From CATOSD01 sp965203135 (GTDB taxonomy: Bacteria; Chloroflexota; Dehalococcoidia; Lucifugimonadales; CATOSD01), in assembly GCA_965203135.1 (NCBI GenBank), contig CBDBBO010000001.1:310001-374000 (forward strand): a DNA stretch of 64,000 nt, given 5' to 3'. A program made the position numbers and the translations under genes. Positions 49,145 to 57,870 of this stretch are shown here, one piece after another (positions within the stretch are counted from its first letter, which is position 1; every line of letters begins with the position of its first letter). The notes under the pieces were generated by a model. That model worked only from the letters and a program-made list of their open reading frames with translations, did no database searches and was not told where the DNA came from.

Positions 49145-49566
49145 CAGAGGTTACAGGAGGATTCTCGCCTGATGGAGCGCCAATTCTCAGGTGCAACGTC
49201 ATAGTTCAGTCTCTGCTACTCGTGAAGGAAGTGGAATTCCTAGTCGACACAGGCGCCGGCGCTACGTGCTTGCACGACCTCGACACGCTTGGCGCGATCG
49301 ATGTTAGCGGCCGCCTTGTAGACTGGTCTCGATTAGAATACACGGAGCGATTTGGGGGGGTCGGTGGTATGGCCGACTACTCCACCCCTTTGAACGCGCA
49401 CATCCTTATGCCTGCGGATCCTCGCCCGTTGCTAGTACCAGTCCAACTGAGAGTCGTACGTCCGGGAAACTCGCCAATCAGATCCCTGCTGGGGCGGGAT
49501 GTGCTTTCCGATTTCGAAATGCTGTATTCGCCTTCCAGATCGACGCTCTCCCTTCGCCCAGTCTGA
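49141..49566 (+). CDS. Retropepsin-like aspartic protease
   Basis: A 141-residue single-domain aspartic protease of the retropepsin type. The catalytic motif is EFLVDTGAGATCL (about residues 34-46), and the C-terminal SLLGRDVLSDFEMLY matches the ILGRD pattern of the family. Such proteins work as homodimers, one Asp per subunit. It has no signal peptide and should be cytosolic. The GTG start overlaps the upstream stop. The substrate may be the upstream partner or another protein; nothing in the sequence decides this. Confidence 0.75.
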   Translation: MTEVTGGFSPDGAPILRCNVIVQSLLLVKEVEFLVDTGAGATCLHDLDTLGAIDVSGRLVDWSRLEYTERFGGVGGMADYSTPLNAHILMPADPRPLLVPVQLRVVRPGNSPIRSLLGRDVLSDFEMLYSPSRSTLSLRPV

Positions 49567-49701
49567 AACACTCAGGCCACAGCCCGCAAGATGCGGCCGC
49601 CATAGCCACGACGCGATAACCGGCTGCGCGCCCTGCCATCGGGGTAAACGGAAGCTAACCAAGACGTAAAGTGCCGGGATGCGGACTTTTGGGCGCAGGT
49701 C

Positions 49702-50637
49702 TCAGGCCGGGCGGACGCTGTTCAGCCACTCCTCGGCGTAGCGGAGCGCCTCGGCTCGCTCCGTCTCGGCGTCGAACCAGCGTATGCGTGGGTCGGACGG
49801 CTTGAACCAGGCGCGCTGTCGTCGCGCGAACCGGCGCGTGCCGCGCTTCACGGCGTCGGCGGCCTCGTCGAGCGACAGCCGGCCGCGCAGATGGTCGGCG
49901 ATCTCGCGGTAGCCCAGGCTCGACATCGAGGGCAGGTCCGGACCGTAGCCCGACTCGATCAGGCCGCGCACCTCGTCGACCCACCCGGCTGCGAGCATGG
50001 CGTCCACTCGGTCGGCGATGCGCTGGCGCAGGGTCTCAGCATCCATCGCAAGACCCAGGATGGCGACGTCGTAAGGCGGCGGCGTCCGGCTAGCGCGTGG
50101 CGTGTCCGCCTCCGGGGAGGCGCGGGCCACCTCGAGCGCGCGGACGACCCGCCGGGGGTTGAGGGCGTCGACGCGGGCGGCAGAGTCCGGGTCGCGCGCG
50201 GCAAGCTCGCGGTGGAGCGACGCGACGCCCTCGGACTCCAGGCGCGCCTCCAGTTCGGCACGGAGCAGCGGGTCGGGCGGGACCGCGGCGGGATTCCAGC
50301 CCTCCAGCAGTCCCCACAGGTACTGACCGGTGCCGCCCGCCAGTATGGGGAGCCGGGATCGGGTGTTTACGTTTTGGATAGCTTTCCGCGCATCCTGTAG
50401 AAACACCGCCAGGCTGTACTCGTCGTCGGGATCGGCGACGTCGATGAGGTGGTGGCGGACGGCGGCGAGGTCTCCCGGCGGCGGCTTGGCGGTGCCGATG
50501 TCCATGCGGCGGTAGACCTGGCGGCTGTCCGCGCTCACGATCTCGCCGCCGAGGAGTTTGGCGAGGCACATGGCGAGGCCGCTCTTGCCGACGGCGGTCT
50601 GGCCGACGATGGCGATGACCGGGGTCTTTTCGGGCAC
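49702..50637 (-). CDS. miaA: tRNA dimethylallyltransferase
   Basis: A 311-residue enzyme that transfers an isopentenyl group to A37 of tRNAs reading UNN codons. It has the P-loop GQTAVGKS (about 12-19), SADSRQVYRRMDIGTAKP, RHHLIDVADPDDEYS, LAGGTGQYL, and the C-terminal region with TRRFARRQRAWFK. The length is full. It begins 4 nt after the tpiA stop on the same strand. Confidence 0.95.
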   Translation of the reverse strand: MPEKTPVIAIVGQTAVGKSGLAMCLAKLLGGEIVSADSRQVYRRMDIGTAKPPPGDLAAVRHHLIDVADPDDEYSLAVFLQDARKAIQNVNTRSRLPILAGGTGQYLWGLLEGWNPAAVPPDPLLRAELEARLESEGVASLHRELAARDPDSAARVDALNPRRVVRALEVARASPEADTPRASRTPPPYDVAILGLAMDAETLRQRIADRVDAMLAAGWVDEVRGLIESGYGPDLPSMSSLGYREIADHLRGRLSLDEAADAVKRGTRRFARRQRAWFKPSDPRIRWFDAETERAEALRYAEEWLNSVRPA

Positions 50638-50641
50638 GCGG

Positions 50642-51397
50642 TCAGGACTGCGGGGCAGCGAGGCGCGCTATCTGCGTGAACGCCTCGGCGTCCAGGCTGG
50701 CGCCGCCGACGAGCGCCCCGTTGACGTCCTGCTGGCGGGCGTAGTCCTCGGCGTTGCCGGGGTTGACGCTGCCGCCGTACAGCAGCGGCACTTCGCCGGC
50801 AGCGTCGGCGCCGAACCGCGCCTCCAGAGCCGCGCGTATGGTCGCCATCATGGACTGCGCCACGTCCGGGGTGGCCGCCCTACCCGTCCCTATCGCCCAG
50901 ACCGGCTCGTAGGCGACGACGAGCGTGGATGCGTCCTCTACGCCCTCCAGGCCGAGCGCGACCTGCCGTTCGACGACGGCCTCCGCTTCTCCGCCCTCCC
51001 GCTGCTCCAGCCGCTCGCCGACGCACAGGATGGGTCGCAGGCCGGCGGCGAGCGCGGCCAACACCTTGCGGTTGATGAACTCGTCGGTCTCGCCGAACAG
51101 CTCACGCCGCTCGGAGTGGCCCAGGATGACGTACTGGCACAGGCCGACGAGCATGTCGGGCGAGACCTCGCCGGTGAAGGCGCCGGAGCTTTCGGGATGC
51201 ATGTTCTGCGCGCCCAGCGCGACGGACGTGCCGCGCAGCGCCTCGGCGACGGCCTCCAGGTGCACGAACGGCGGGCACACGAGCGAGGTGACGCCCTCCA
51301 CGGCGTCCAGGGCGTCGCGCATGCGCTCGACGAGCGAGACTGCTTCCTGTCGGGTCGTGTTCATCTTCCAGTTTCCGGCGATGATGGTGGTTGGCAA
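50642..51397 (-). CDS. tpiA: Triosephosphate isomerase
   Basis: A 251-residue TIM-barrel enzyme interconverting dihydroxyacetone phosphate and glyceraldehyde 3-phosphate. Conserved parts are AGNWKMNT with the catalytic Lys (about 12), ILGHSERRELFGE with the catalytic His (about 95), VVAYEPVWAIGTG with the catalytic Glu (about 165) and LLYGGSVNP. It lies downstream of pgk and apgM on the same strand, but separated from them by mcrB and mcrC. Confidence 0.96.
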   Translation of the reverse strand: MPTTIIAGNWKMNTTRQEAVSLVERMRDALDAVEGVTSLVCPPFVHLEAVAEALRGTSVALGAQNMHPESSGAFTGEVSPDMLVGLCQYVILGHSERRELFGETDEFINRKVLAALAAGLRPILCVGERLEQREGGEAEAVVERQVALGLEGVEDASTLVVAYEPVWAIGTGRAATPDVAQSMMATIRAALEARFGADAAGEVPLLYGGSVNPGNAEDYARQQDVNGALVGGASLDAEAFTQIARLAAPQS

Positions 51398-51465
51398 GGC
51401 GGGACTCCTGTCAGGCGTAAGCTGCTACTTCGCCGTTCAGTATAGGCGATTTTGCCCGGACGCGG

Positions 51466-52698
51466 TTACGCGGCGGGCTGGAGCCTCCGGGCCTCATCGC
51501 GTAGCTCCCTTACCGTGTCAGCCACGTGGCCGACTCGTCTGAGCACGTGCCCGAGCGATCCTTCCAGGTTGAGCGTGACTACCTCCAGGCGTTTGCCGGA
51601 TTTGCGCACCTTGTAGCTTGCCTTGTTCGCCTCGCCCTCCGCATAGACCAGCAGGCCGCCCGGCAGGTCCAGCGCGGTGACGTAGGCCAGAAGCTGGTAC
51701 AGGTCGGCGTTGGGCACGCTCTCGATGCGCTTGTACTTGGCGTCGCCCACGAAGGAGCAGGTGTTGCCGTCCCACCAGGTGAGGTCGGGATAGAGCCCCA
51801 CGCGGTTATGTTCGGCAAGATGGATGCGGCGGCGGCCCGTGAGTTGCTTGTCGGAGCAGAATACGTTCGCCGAGACCTGCAACGACTCTCGCAATGCTAC
51901 GGTGACGAACTCCTGGAAGAGGGTGTTCATGTCCATCAGGAACCCGGTGGCGCGCACTTCGCCGCGCTGGGCCTCGAAGGCGCTGTGCCGCAGTATAAGG
52001 CGCGACAGGCCGACTACGCCTCGGTAGTGCTCGTTCAGCCTGTCGAACGTGACCGGTGGAAGGTCTCTTGGAGCGTACTCGACGAGCGACACGTTCTCGA
52101 GTATCGCGGCGGTCCAGCCCAGTCCCCGGCGCGCCTGCGGCGAGCGGAGGCGCATCTCGCCGAGCCGCGCGACCGCCGCCTTCACGAGCCGGTTTTCGGT
52201 GATGTCGTCTGTGAACTCGTCGTAGCGCACCTCCACGGGCATGGCGATGCCGAACCTCCGCCGGATCTGCTCGTCGAACCGGATGCGGCCGCGGACGGCG
52301 TACAGCGCCTCCTCCTCGGTGCGGTAGCCGTGCAGCAGGCCGCGCGAGAAGGCCCTGCGGGCCGCTGCGGCGAGCGCGAGCGCCAGAGTGTCGGGCGGCG
52401 TCTCGGCTTCCTGCTTGAAGTCGAAGAGGTGCTGCTCCTGCGGCTTGTACACGCCCATAGCGTAGCACGCCAGCGACAGTAGCTGGGGGATTCCGATCTT
52501 GGGCCGGATGAGGACGGACAGGTTGTCTATGTCGACCGCGCCGACGGTGGAGGACGGCGTGAGAGTGTACATCCCGTCACCGGTCCCGGCGTCCTGGATT
52601 GTCAGCGATAGGTCCGCGCCCCGGAGCGCTTGACGTTCGTGGAACGCGAGCCTGTACGGGCCGCCTGGCACGTACTCTTGCAGGTCAATCTTACGCAT
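51466..52698 (-). CDS. mcrC: McrC-family nuclease subunit of a McrBC system
   Basis: A 410-residue McrC-like protein, the endonuclease subunit of type IV restriction that cuts modified DNA with McrB. The N-terminal region (VDIDNLSVLIRPKIGIPQLL, YRTEEEALYAVRGRI, RYDEFTDDITENRLVKAA) is typical of McrC. The C-terminal PD-(D/E)XK core is YPDLTWWDGNTCSFVGDAKYK, with Asp and Asp-Ala-Lys at the usual spacing. It starts 2 nt after the mcrB stop. It sits inside a run of glycolytic genes. Confidence 0.88.
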   Translation of the reverse strand: MRKIDLQEYVPGGPYRLAFHERQALRGADLSLTIQDAGTGDGMYTLTPSSTVGAVDIDNLSVLIRPKIGIPQLLSLACYAMGVYKPQEQHLFDFKQEAETPPDTLALALAAAARRAFSRGLLHGYRTEEEALYAVRGRIRFDEQIRRRFGIAMPVEVRYDEFTDDITENRLVKAAVARLGEMRLRSPQARRGLGWTAAILENVSLVEYAPRDLPPVTFDRLNEHYRGVVGLSRLILRHSAFEAQRGEVRATGFLMDMNTLFQEFVTVALRESLQVSANVFCSDKQLTGRRRIHLAEHNRVGLYPDLTWWDGNTCSFVGDAKYKRIESVPNADLYQLLAYVTALDLPGGLLVYAEGEANKASYKVRKSGKRLEVVTLNLEGSLGHVLRRVGHVADTVRELRDEARRLQPAA

Positions 52699-52700
52699 CG

Positions 52701-55394
52701 CTAGCCTGTCTGTGCGTCGCTATCTTCCTTGACCCAGTAGTGGTGGGCCGTGCGGTCCATGTCGACGTTGTCGCCGCAGGCCTCGTATGGCTCGCCGTCG
52801 ATTACAGTCACCAGGTGCATCCTAACTCGTGCAACGAACCTGTCGTTCCTCTCCGCAATTTGCCTCAGAGTCTGCATCTGACCACGCTGGAATGGGACAC
52901 GGGTTAAGCCGGCGGCTCTGTAGGCCGCGTGCCAGTTCTGCCAGCGGCTCGAGACCTTGCCTCGGGTCGTGCCGCCCTCTGCCTCTATGCGTTGAACCGC
53001 ATCCTCCATGCTGATGCCCGCCAAGCGTCTCAATCCGTCCGCGATGCAATCGCTCCGGGGCATCACTTCGTCCTTCAACGTCTCCAGATCGAACTCCTCG
53101 CTGACTTCCTCTCCCCCGAACCGCCGCTCTTCGATGTACGGGAGGACGCTGTGTTTCCAGACGCGGTCCACCATGTCGTCATCGAGGCCCGGCTTCATGA
53201 AGTAGCTCGGTCCGATGGCGGCGTGCCTGTCGTCGCGCAACTGCTCATTCGCGCGCTCGACGACGTCGGCGACCCAACCCATTTCGGGAGCGTTCTCCTC
53301 TAGCCATAGGCGAAGAACGCTCCTGACAGGCTCGGCGTCAGGGTGAAACTCCACAAAGTAGAAACGGCGGCGCAGGGCAAGGTCCACGAGCGCGATGGAG
53401 CGGTCGGCGGTGTTCATCGTCCCGATGATGTAGAGATTCTTGGGCAGGGAGAACTTCTTATCCTCGTCCTCCTGGTACTGGAGCGTGATTTCCTCGCCTC
53501 GGTACTCCAGCAGGTAGTAGAGCTCACCGAACACCTTAGCGATATTGCCCCGGTTGATCTCATCAATGATCAGGAAGTGTCTGGCGTTAGCGTCCTCCTC
53601 ATTCCGCGCACGCTTGGCGGCCCGTCGCAGCGGCCCGTCTCTCAGCTCGAAACCTGCCTGTCCGTTCGACAGCTTGGGTCGGAAGCCTTGTACGAAGTCC
53701 TCGTAGGCGTAGGAGGGGTGGAACTGCACGAGTGTCACGCGATCCTCATCATTCCCGGCTAGGTGCCTGGCAAGCTGCTGGGCGACGTAGGTCTTGCCGG
53801 TGCCGGGCGGGCCTTGGAAGATGACCTGCTTCTTGTCGGTGAGGAGGGCGTCGATTTCGTGGAGGAAGTTCTTCGGATCAGTGAGGTATAGCTGGTCGGC
53901 GAGTTTGTCCAAGTCCACGGGGGGACCATCTTCCGGCGGCAGAGGCGGCGGCTCGCCGTTTTCGGATTCCTGGCCCTGGATTATCCAAACTATCGACTGA
54001 GCCTCGAGGCGGTGTCGCACCGGCAGCCCACGCGTCTGCGCCTCGCTGACGAACCGGTCGAGAAAGCCGAGTGCGTGAGTGTACAACGCGGCCTCATCAG
54101 CGTCCTGTGCCAGCGTCGGGTAGCCGGTTCGTTCGTAGGCATTGTTAAACCGCGTAACCCTGAGCGGCGGATAGTCTTCAACGTCCACTCCCATCAGCAA
54201 CTGGGAGATGACGTTCATCCGAGTTCCAGAGCCGCTTGTCACTGATTTGGGAAACGCCGCGCTGAATGCCCGCACTCGGACATCTGGCGAAGCGTCATCT
54301 CGCGTCCAGATTGCCTCGAGCGCCCGCCGCGCTTCATCCGGAGAGCTGTCTACCCAGTTACGGAAGTTAACATTCACGTTCCAAGGGACAATGTCCCCAG
54401 AAAGACTACCCTTTACCAAATCGGCCCACTCGTCGTCACCATTGAGCGTCGCTTCTCGTGCCGACGCGAGCTTTCCACCTATCTCAAGCTTGTACTCTAG
54501 CTCGGTACGTATGGTCGGCGTGTCCAGAACCTCGTAGGCCAGTCCGATGTAGGCATCCCATGGATTGGGCGTAGTGGATTGCCACAAGGGACGGAAGTCT
54601 TGGTCGTAGAAGTCGAAATCTCTCCTGAGGCTCTTCTCCAGGCTCCTGCGAATCTGTGCCAGCTTGCGGTCGACGTCCGATTCTCCCTCGGCGACAAGGT
54701 GAGCGAAGGCACGTGCGCTTGCGATCTGTTCTTTGTGTGGGAGTGAGACGATACCCTCGAAAATGTCAGGAAACACCAGATGTAGCATGGCTTCCACTTG
54801 AGGCCAATGAGAACTGGGGCCTTCGAGAAACAGGCGACCTCGAAGACTCAGTCGTGCAGCGAATTCTTTGAACGCCCAAGGATCTGTGAGCAGACGCTGT
54901 TGCTCATCCGGCCGTTCGACCTTCCACTGCTCAACAAACTCTATGATGAACCCAACCATGAACGGGAACAGGCTGCTACGAGCCTGCCCAATGTTTGCTA
55001 TGCCCGGCGTTAGGCCGGCGACCAAGTCAGCAGGAATGTTTATCTGCTGGCCTGACCATCCAAGTACCTCATCTATCCTGCTCTTCTTTGTGTCACCCCG
55101 CATATTCGCACGCCAGATGATGAGGTAGTGAAAGTAAAGCACTTCTGCCATGAGTTGGTAGGCCGCTGATTGAGTACTTCCATCCAACTGCTTGCGCAAC
55201 CTGTCGTAGAAGTCGTTGCCGGGAACGTCCGGATTGTCCAGATAGCACTTGCGAAGTTCGGCAAGCAAATCCTCCGTCCAGATGGCCTTACCTGGCGTGA
55301 AAAGTGAGTCGTTTTTCCTTAGGGCTGCATCCACCCACTTCTGAGCGGCGGCGTACACGTTCTCCGACCCTTCTCTTGTCTTTCTGGCAGGCAT
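52701..55394 (-). CDS. mcrB: McrB-family AAA+ GTPase
   Basis: An 897-residue McrB-like motor subunit. The C-terminal AAA+ module (about 520-800) has Walker A GPPGTGKT, the McrB-type segment AYEDFVQGFRP, Walker B FLIIDEINRGN and sensor IGTMNTADRS. The N-terminal ~500 residues are a large helical region of unknown class, presumably the target-recognition part; it differs from the short DUF3578 domain of E. coli McrB. The ATG lies 9 nt after the apgM stop. GC is a little lower than the flanking glycolytic genes, consistent with acquisition. Confidence 0.88.
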   Translation of the reverse strand: MPARKTREGSENVYAAAQKWVDAALRKNDSLFTPGKAIWTEDLLAELRKCYLDNPDVPGNDFYDRLRKQLDGSTQSAAYQLMAEVLYFHYLIIWRANMRGDTKKSRIDEVLGWSGQQINIPADLVAGLTPGIANIGQARSSLFPFMVGFIIEFVEQWKVERPDEQQRLLTDPWAFKEFAARLSLRGRLFLEGPSSHWPQVEAMLHLVFPDIFEGIVSLPHKEQIASARAFAHLVAEGESDVDRKLAQIRRSLEKSLRRDFDFYDQDFRPLWQSTTPNPWDAYIGLAYEVLDTPTIRTELEYKLEIGGKLASAREATLNGDDEWADLVKGSLSGDIVPWNVNVNFRNWVDSSPDEARRALEAIWTRDDASPDVRVRAFSAAFPKSVTSGSGTRMNVISQLLMGVDVEDYPPLRVTRFNNAYERTGYPTLAQDADEAALYTHALGFLDRFVSEAQTRGLPVRHRLEAQSIVWIIQGQESENGEPPPLPPEDGPPVDLDKLADQLYLTDPKNFLHEIDALLTDKKQVIFQGPPGTGKTYVAQQLARHLAGNDEDRVTLVQFHPSYAYEDFVQGFRPKLSNGQAGFELRDGPLRRAAKRARNEEDANARHFLIIDEINRGNIAKVFGELYYLLEYRGEEITLQYQEDEDKKFSLPKNLYIIGTMNTADRSIALVDLALRRRFYFVEFHPDAEPVRSVLRLWLEENAPEMGWVADVVERANEQLRDDRHAAIGPSYFMKPGLDDDMVDRVWKHSVLPYIEERRFGGEEVSEEFDLETLKDEVMPRSDCIADGLRRLAGISMEDAVQRIEAEGGTTRGKVSSRWQNWHAAYRAAGLTRVPFQRGQMQTLRQIAERNDRFVARVRMHLVTVIDGEPYEACGDNVDMDRTAHHYWVKEDSDAQTG

Positions 55395-55403
55395 GGTTCC
55401 CTC

Positions 55404-56609
55404 CTATGGGCCGTACTTGTTGAGCTTTTCCGCGTGGGCCATGGCGAGGAGCATGACGTTCTGGGCGGGGAGCGAGCCGAGGGAGCCGGCGCGGAAGGCG
55501 GGCTCGGAGAACGCCGCGACGCCCTCGCCGCGGGTGTGCCGCGAGCGGATGAGCAGGGGCACGGGGTGCCAGCTATGGCCGACTACGATGGCCGGCGTGG
55601 AGTGGTCGCCGGCCACCACGAGCACGTCCGGCTCGGTGGCGAGCAGGCGCGGGATGCGGGCGTCCAGCGCCTCCAGGGCGCGCACCTTGGCGTCAAAGTC
55701 GCCGTCCTCGCCGGCGGCGTCGGCGGGCTTGTAGTGCAGGAAGATGAAGTCGTGGTCGGCGGAGACGGCCTCCAGCGTGTCGAGCTCGGCGTCGAAGTCG
55801 CCTCCCGTTGGGACGATTCTCATGCCCACGAGTTGCGCCAGGCCGCGGTACATGGGGTAAGCGGCGATGGCGGCGGGTTCGAGCCGGTAGCCGGAGCCGA
55901 AGTCCGGCAGGGTGGGCACGCCGGAGAAGCCGCGCATCACCACCATGTTGGCGCGCTCGCGGCCCGCCAGGACGTCGCGCGCGGAAGAGGCGAAGCGGTT
56001 CACCGCGTCGGCGGTCTTGCGGGCGTACTCGTCGAGCGGCTGCGACTCGAGCGGGGCCGCGCCCTCCACCTGCGGGTCGGTGCCGGTGATGGCGTCGCTG
56101 AGGCCGTCGCCGCGGAGCAGCAGGACGAAGCGGTAGTCCTGCACGGGGAAGACGGACACGTCCACGCCGGGCGCCTCGATGGCGTCGAGCAGCTTGACCA
56201 GCGGCGCGCTCTCCGCGGTGGGGATGCGTCCGGCGCGGCGGTCGGTTATCACGCCGCTTGTGTCGATAGTGCAGAAGTTGCCGCGCGCGGCGACGTCGCC
56301 CGCGGCCATCTCGATGCCGGAGCCGAGCGCCTCCAGGACGCCGCGGCCCATCAGGTACTTGACGGGGTCGTAGCCGAACAGCGCCATGTGGCCGGGTCCG
56401 CTGCCGGGCGTGATGCCGGGAAGCACCGGCGTGGTGAGGCCGGTCGCGCTCTGGGCCGCCAGGGCGTCCAGGTTGGGCAGGCGCGCGGTTTCCAGCTCGG
56501 TCTTGCGCGTGTCGGGGTGGGGCGCGCCGCCGAGGCCGTCGACGACGAGCATGAGGATGCGCGACGGTGTAGGACGGGCGATTTCGTCCAGGAAGGGAAG
56601 GTCTATCAA
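55404..56609 (-). CDS. apgM: 2,3-bisphosphoglycerate-independent phosphoglycerate mutase, archaeal type
   Basis: A 401-residue alkaline-phosphatase superfamily enzyme interconverting 3- and 2-phosphoglycerate. It has the N-terminal metal motif LMLVVDGLGG, GPGHMALFGYDP, ARGNFCTID, and the C-terminal metal site VVAGDHSTPAIVVGHSWHPVP. The length and motifs fit the archaeal ApgM type rather than GpmI. It lies between pgk and mcrB on the same strand. A REP-like hairpin (56627-56649) separates it from pgk. Confidence 0.93.
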   Translation of the reverse strand: MIDLPFLDEIARPTPSRILMLVVDGLGGAPHPDTRKTELETARLPNLDALAAQSATGLTTPVLPGITPGSGPGHMALFGYDPVKYLMGRGVLEALGSGIEMAAGDVAARGNFCTIDTSGVITDRRAGRIPTAESAPLVKLLDAIEAPGVDVSVFPVQDYRFVLLLRGDGLSDAITGTDPQVEGAAPLESQPLDEYARKTADAVNRFASSARDVLAGRERANMVVMRGFSGVPTLPDFGSGYRLEPAAIAAYPMYRGLAQLVGMRIVPTGGDFDAELDTLEAVSADHDFIFLHYKPADAAGEDGDFDAKVRALEALDARIPRLLATEPDVLVVAGDHSTPAIVVGHSWHPVPLLIRSRHTRGEGVAAFSEPAFRAGSLGSLPAQNVMLLAMAHAEKLNKYGP

Positions 56610-56626
56610 GGCAGCTCCAGTTGTCC

Positions 56627-56649
56627 TCCTCTCCCTCGATGGGAGAGGA
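56627..56649. repeat. REP-like hairpin repeat (reverse orientation)
   Basis: TCCTCTCCC/GGGAGAGGA with loop TCGAT, followed by the tag TGAGGTGAGGGTGA, so oriented opposite to the others. It lies between pgk and apgM. Confidence 0.7.
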
Positions 56650-56664
56650 TTGAGGTGAGGGTGA

Positions 56665-57870
56665 TCAGGCCCTGTCCGGCAGGGCGGCCACGCCGGGGAG
56701 CTCCCTGCCCTCCAGGAACTCGAGGGACGCGCCGCCGCCGGTGGATACGTGTGTCATGGCGTCGGCGTGGCCCAGGGATTGGACCGCCTCCGCGGTGGAG
56801 CCACCGCCGACGACGGTGGTGGCGTCGGCCAGCGCGGACAGCGCCTCGGCGAGACGCACGGTGCCGCGCGAGAAGTTGCTCCATTCGAACACGCCCATAG
56901 GGCCGTTCCACAGGACGGTGCGGCAGCCGCTTACGGCGCGCGCGAAGGACTCGGCGCTGGCCGGGCCGACGTCCATGACGCGCCAGCCGTCGGGAATGTC
57001 ACTGACACCTACCAGCCATCTCTCGGCGTGCTCGGAGAACGCGTTTGCGACCACGACGTCCACGGGCAGCAGCACCTGCAGGCCAGTCTCGTGGGCCTTG
57101 TTGAGAAAATCGCGCGCGAACGGGACCCACTCGTCCTCCACCAGCGAGTCGCCCACCGGCAGGCCCTGCGCCAGGAAGAATGTCGCGGCCATGCCGCCGC
57201 CTATAATGAGCTTGTCCACCTTGGCCGCCAGGCTTTCGAGCACGGCGATCTTGTCCGACACCTTGGCGCCGCCCATGATGGCCACGAACGGGCGGCGCGG
57301 CTCGTCCAGCGCCTGGCCGAGCATGGCAAGCTCCTTCGCCATGAGGAAGCCAGCCGCGGCGGGCAGCAGGCGCGCGACGCCCTCGGTGGACGCGTGGGCG
57401 CGGTGGGCAGCGCCGAACGCGTCGTTGACGTACAGGTCCGCGGGCATCGCCAGGGCGGCGGCGAACTCGACGTCGTTGGCCTCTTCGCCCGCGTGGAAGC
57501 GCAGGTTTTCGAGCATGACGACCTGGCCGGGCCGCATGGCGTCCACGGCGTCCGTGACTTCCGGCCCCACGCAGTCGTCCAGCTGGCGGACGGGCGCGCC
57601 GAGCAGCTCGGCCAGCCGCGCAGAGATGGGCGCCATGCGGAGGTCTTCCACGACGCGACCACGCGGGCGGCCCAGGTGCGAGCAGACTATCAGCCGGCAC
57701 TCGCGCTCGAGCAAGTAACGGAGCGTGGGCAGCGAGGCGACGATGCGGCTGTCGTCCGAGATGTCGGTCGTGCCGGGGCGGAAGGGTACGTTGTAGTCGA
57801 CGCGCACCAACACGGTTCGCCCGTCTACCGGGATGTCCTGTATCGTTTGCTTAGGGGCCAAGGGGCTCAC
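56665..57870 (-). CDS. pgk: Phosphoglycerate kinase
   Basis: A 401-residue enzyme converting 1,3-bisphosphoglycerate and ADP to 3-phosphoglycerate and ATP. It has VLVRVDYNVPF near residue 18, SHLGRPRG, the LENLRFHAGEE segment, MGGAKVSDKI, WNGPMGVFEW and GGGSTAEAVQSLG. The start is GTG 57870, which overlaps the upstream stop (GTGA); the frame stays open into the upstream gene but without family sequence. It is translationally coupled to the prenyl synthase-like gene. Confidence 0.95.
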   Translation of the reverse strand: MSPLAPKQTIQDIPVDGRTVLVRVDYNVPFRPGTTDISDDSRIVASLPTLRYLLERECRLIVCSHLGRPRGRVVEDLRMAPISARLAELLGAPVRQLDDCVGPEVTDAVDAMRPGQVVMLENLRFHAGEEANDVEFAAALAMPADLYVNDAFGAAHRAHASTEGVARLLPAAAGFLMAKELAMLGQALDEPRRPFVAIMGGAKVSDKIAVLESLAAKVDKLIIGGGMAATFFLAQGLPVGDSLVEDEWVPFARDFLNKAHETGLQVLLPVDVVVANAFSEHAERWLVGVSDIPDGWRVMDVGPASAESFARAVSGCRTVLWNGPMGVFEWSNFSRGTVRLAEALSALADATTVVGGGSTAEAVQSLGHADAMTHVSTGGGASLEFLEGRELPGVAALPDRA

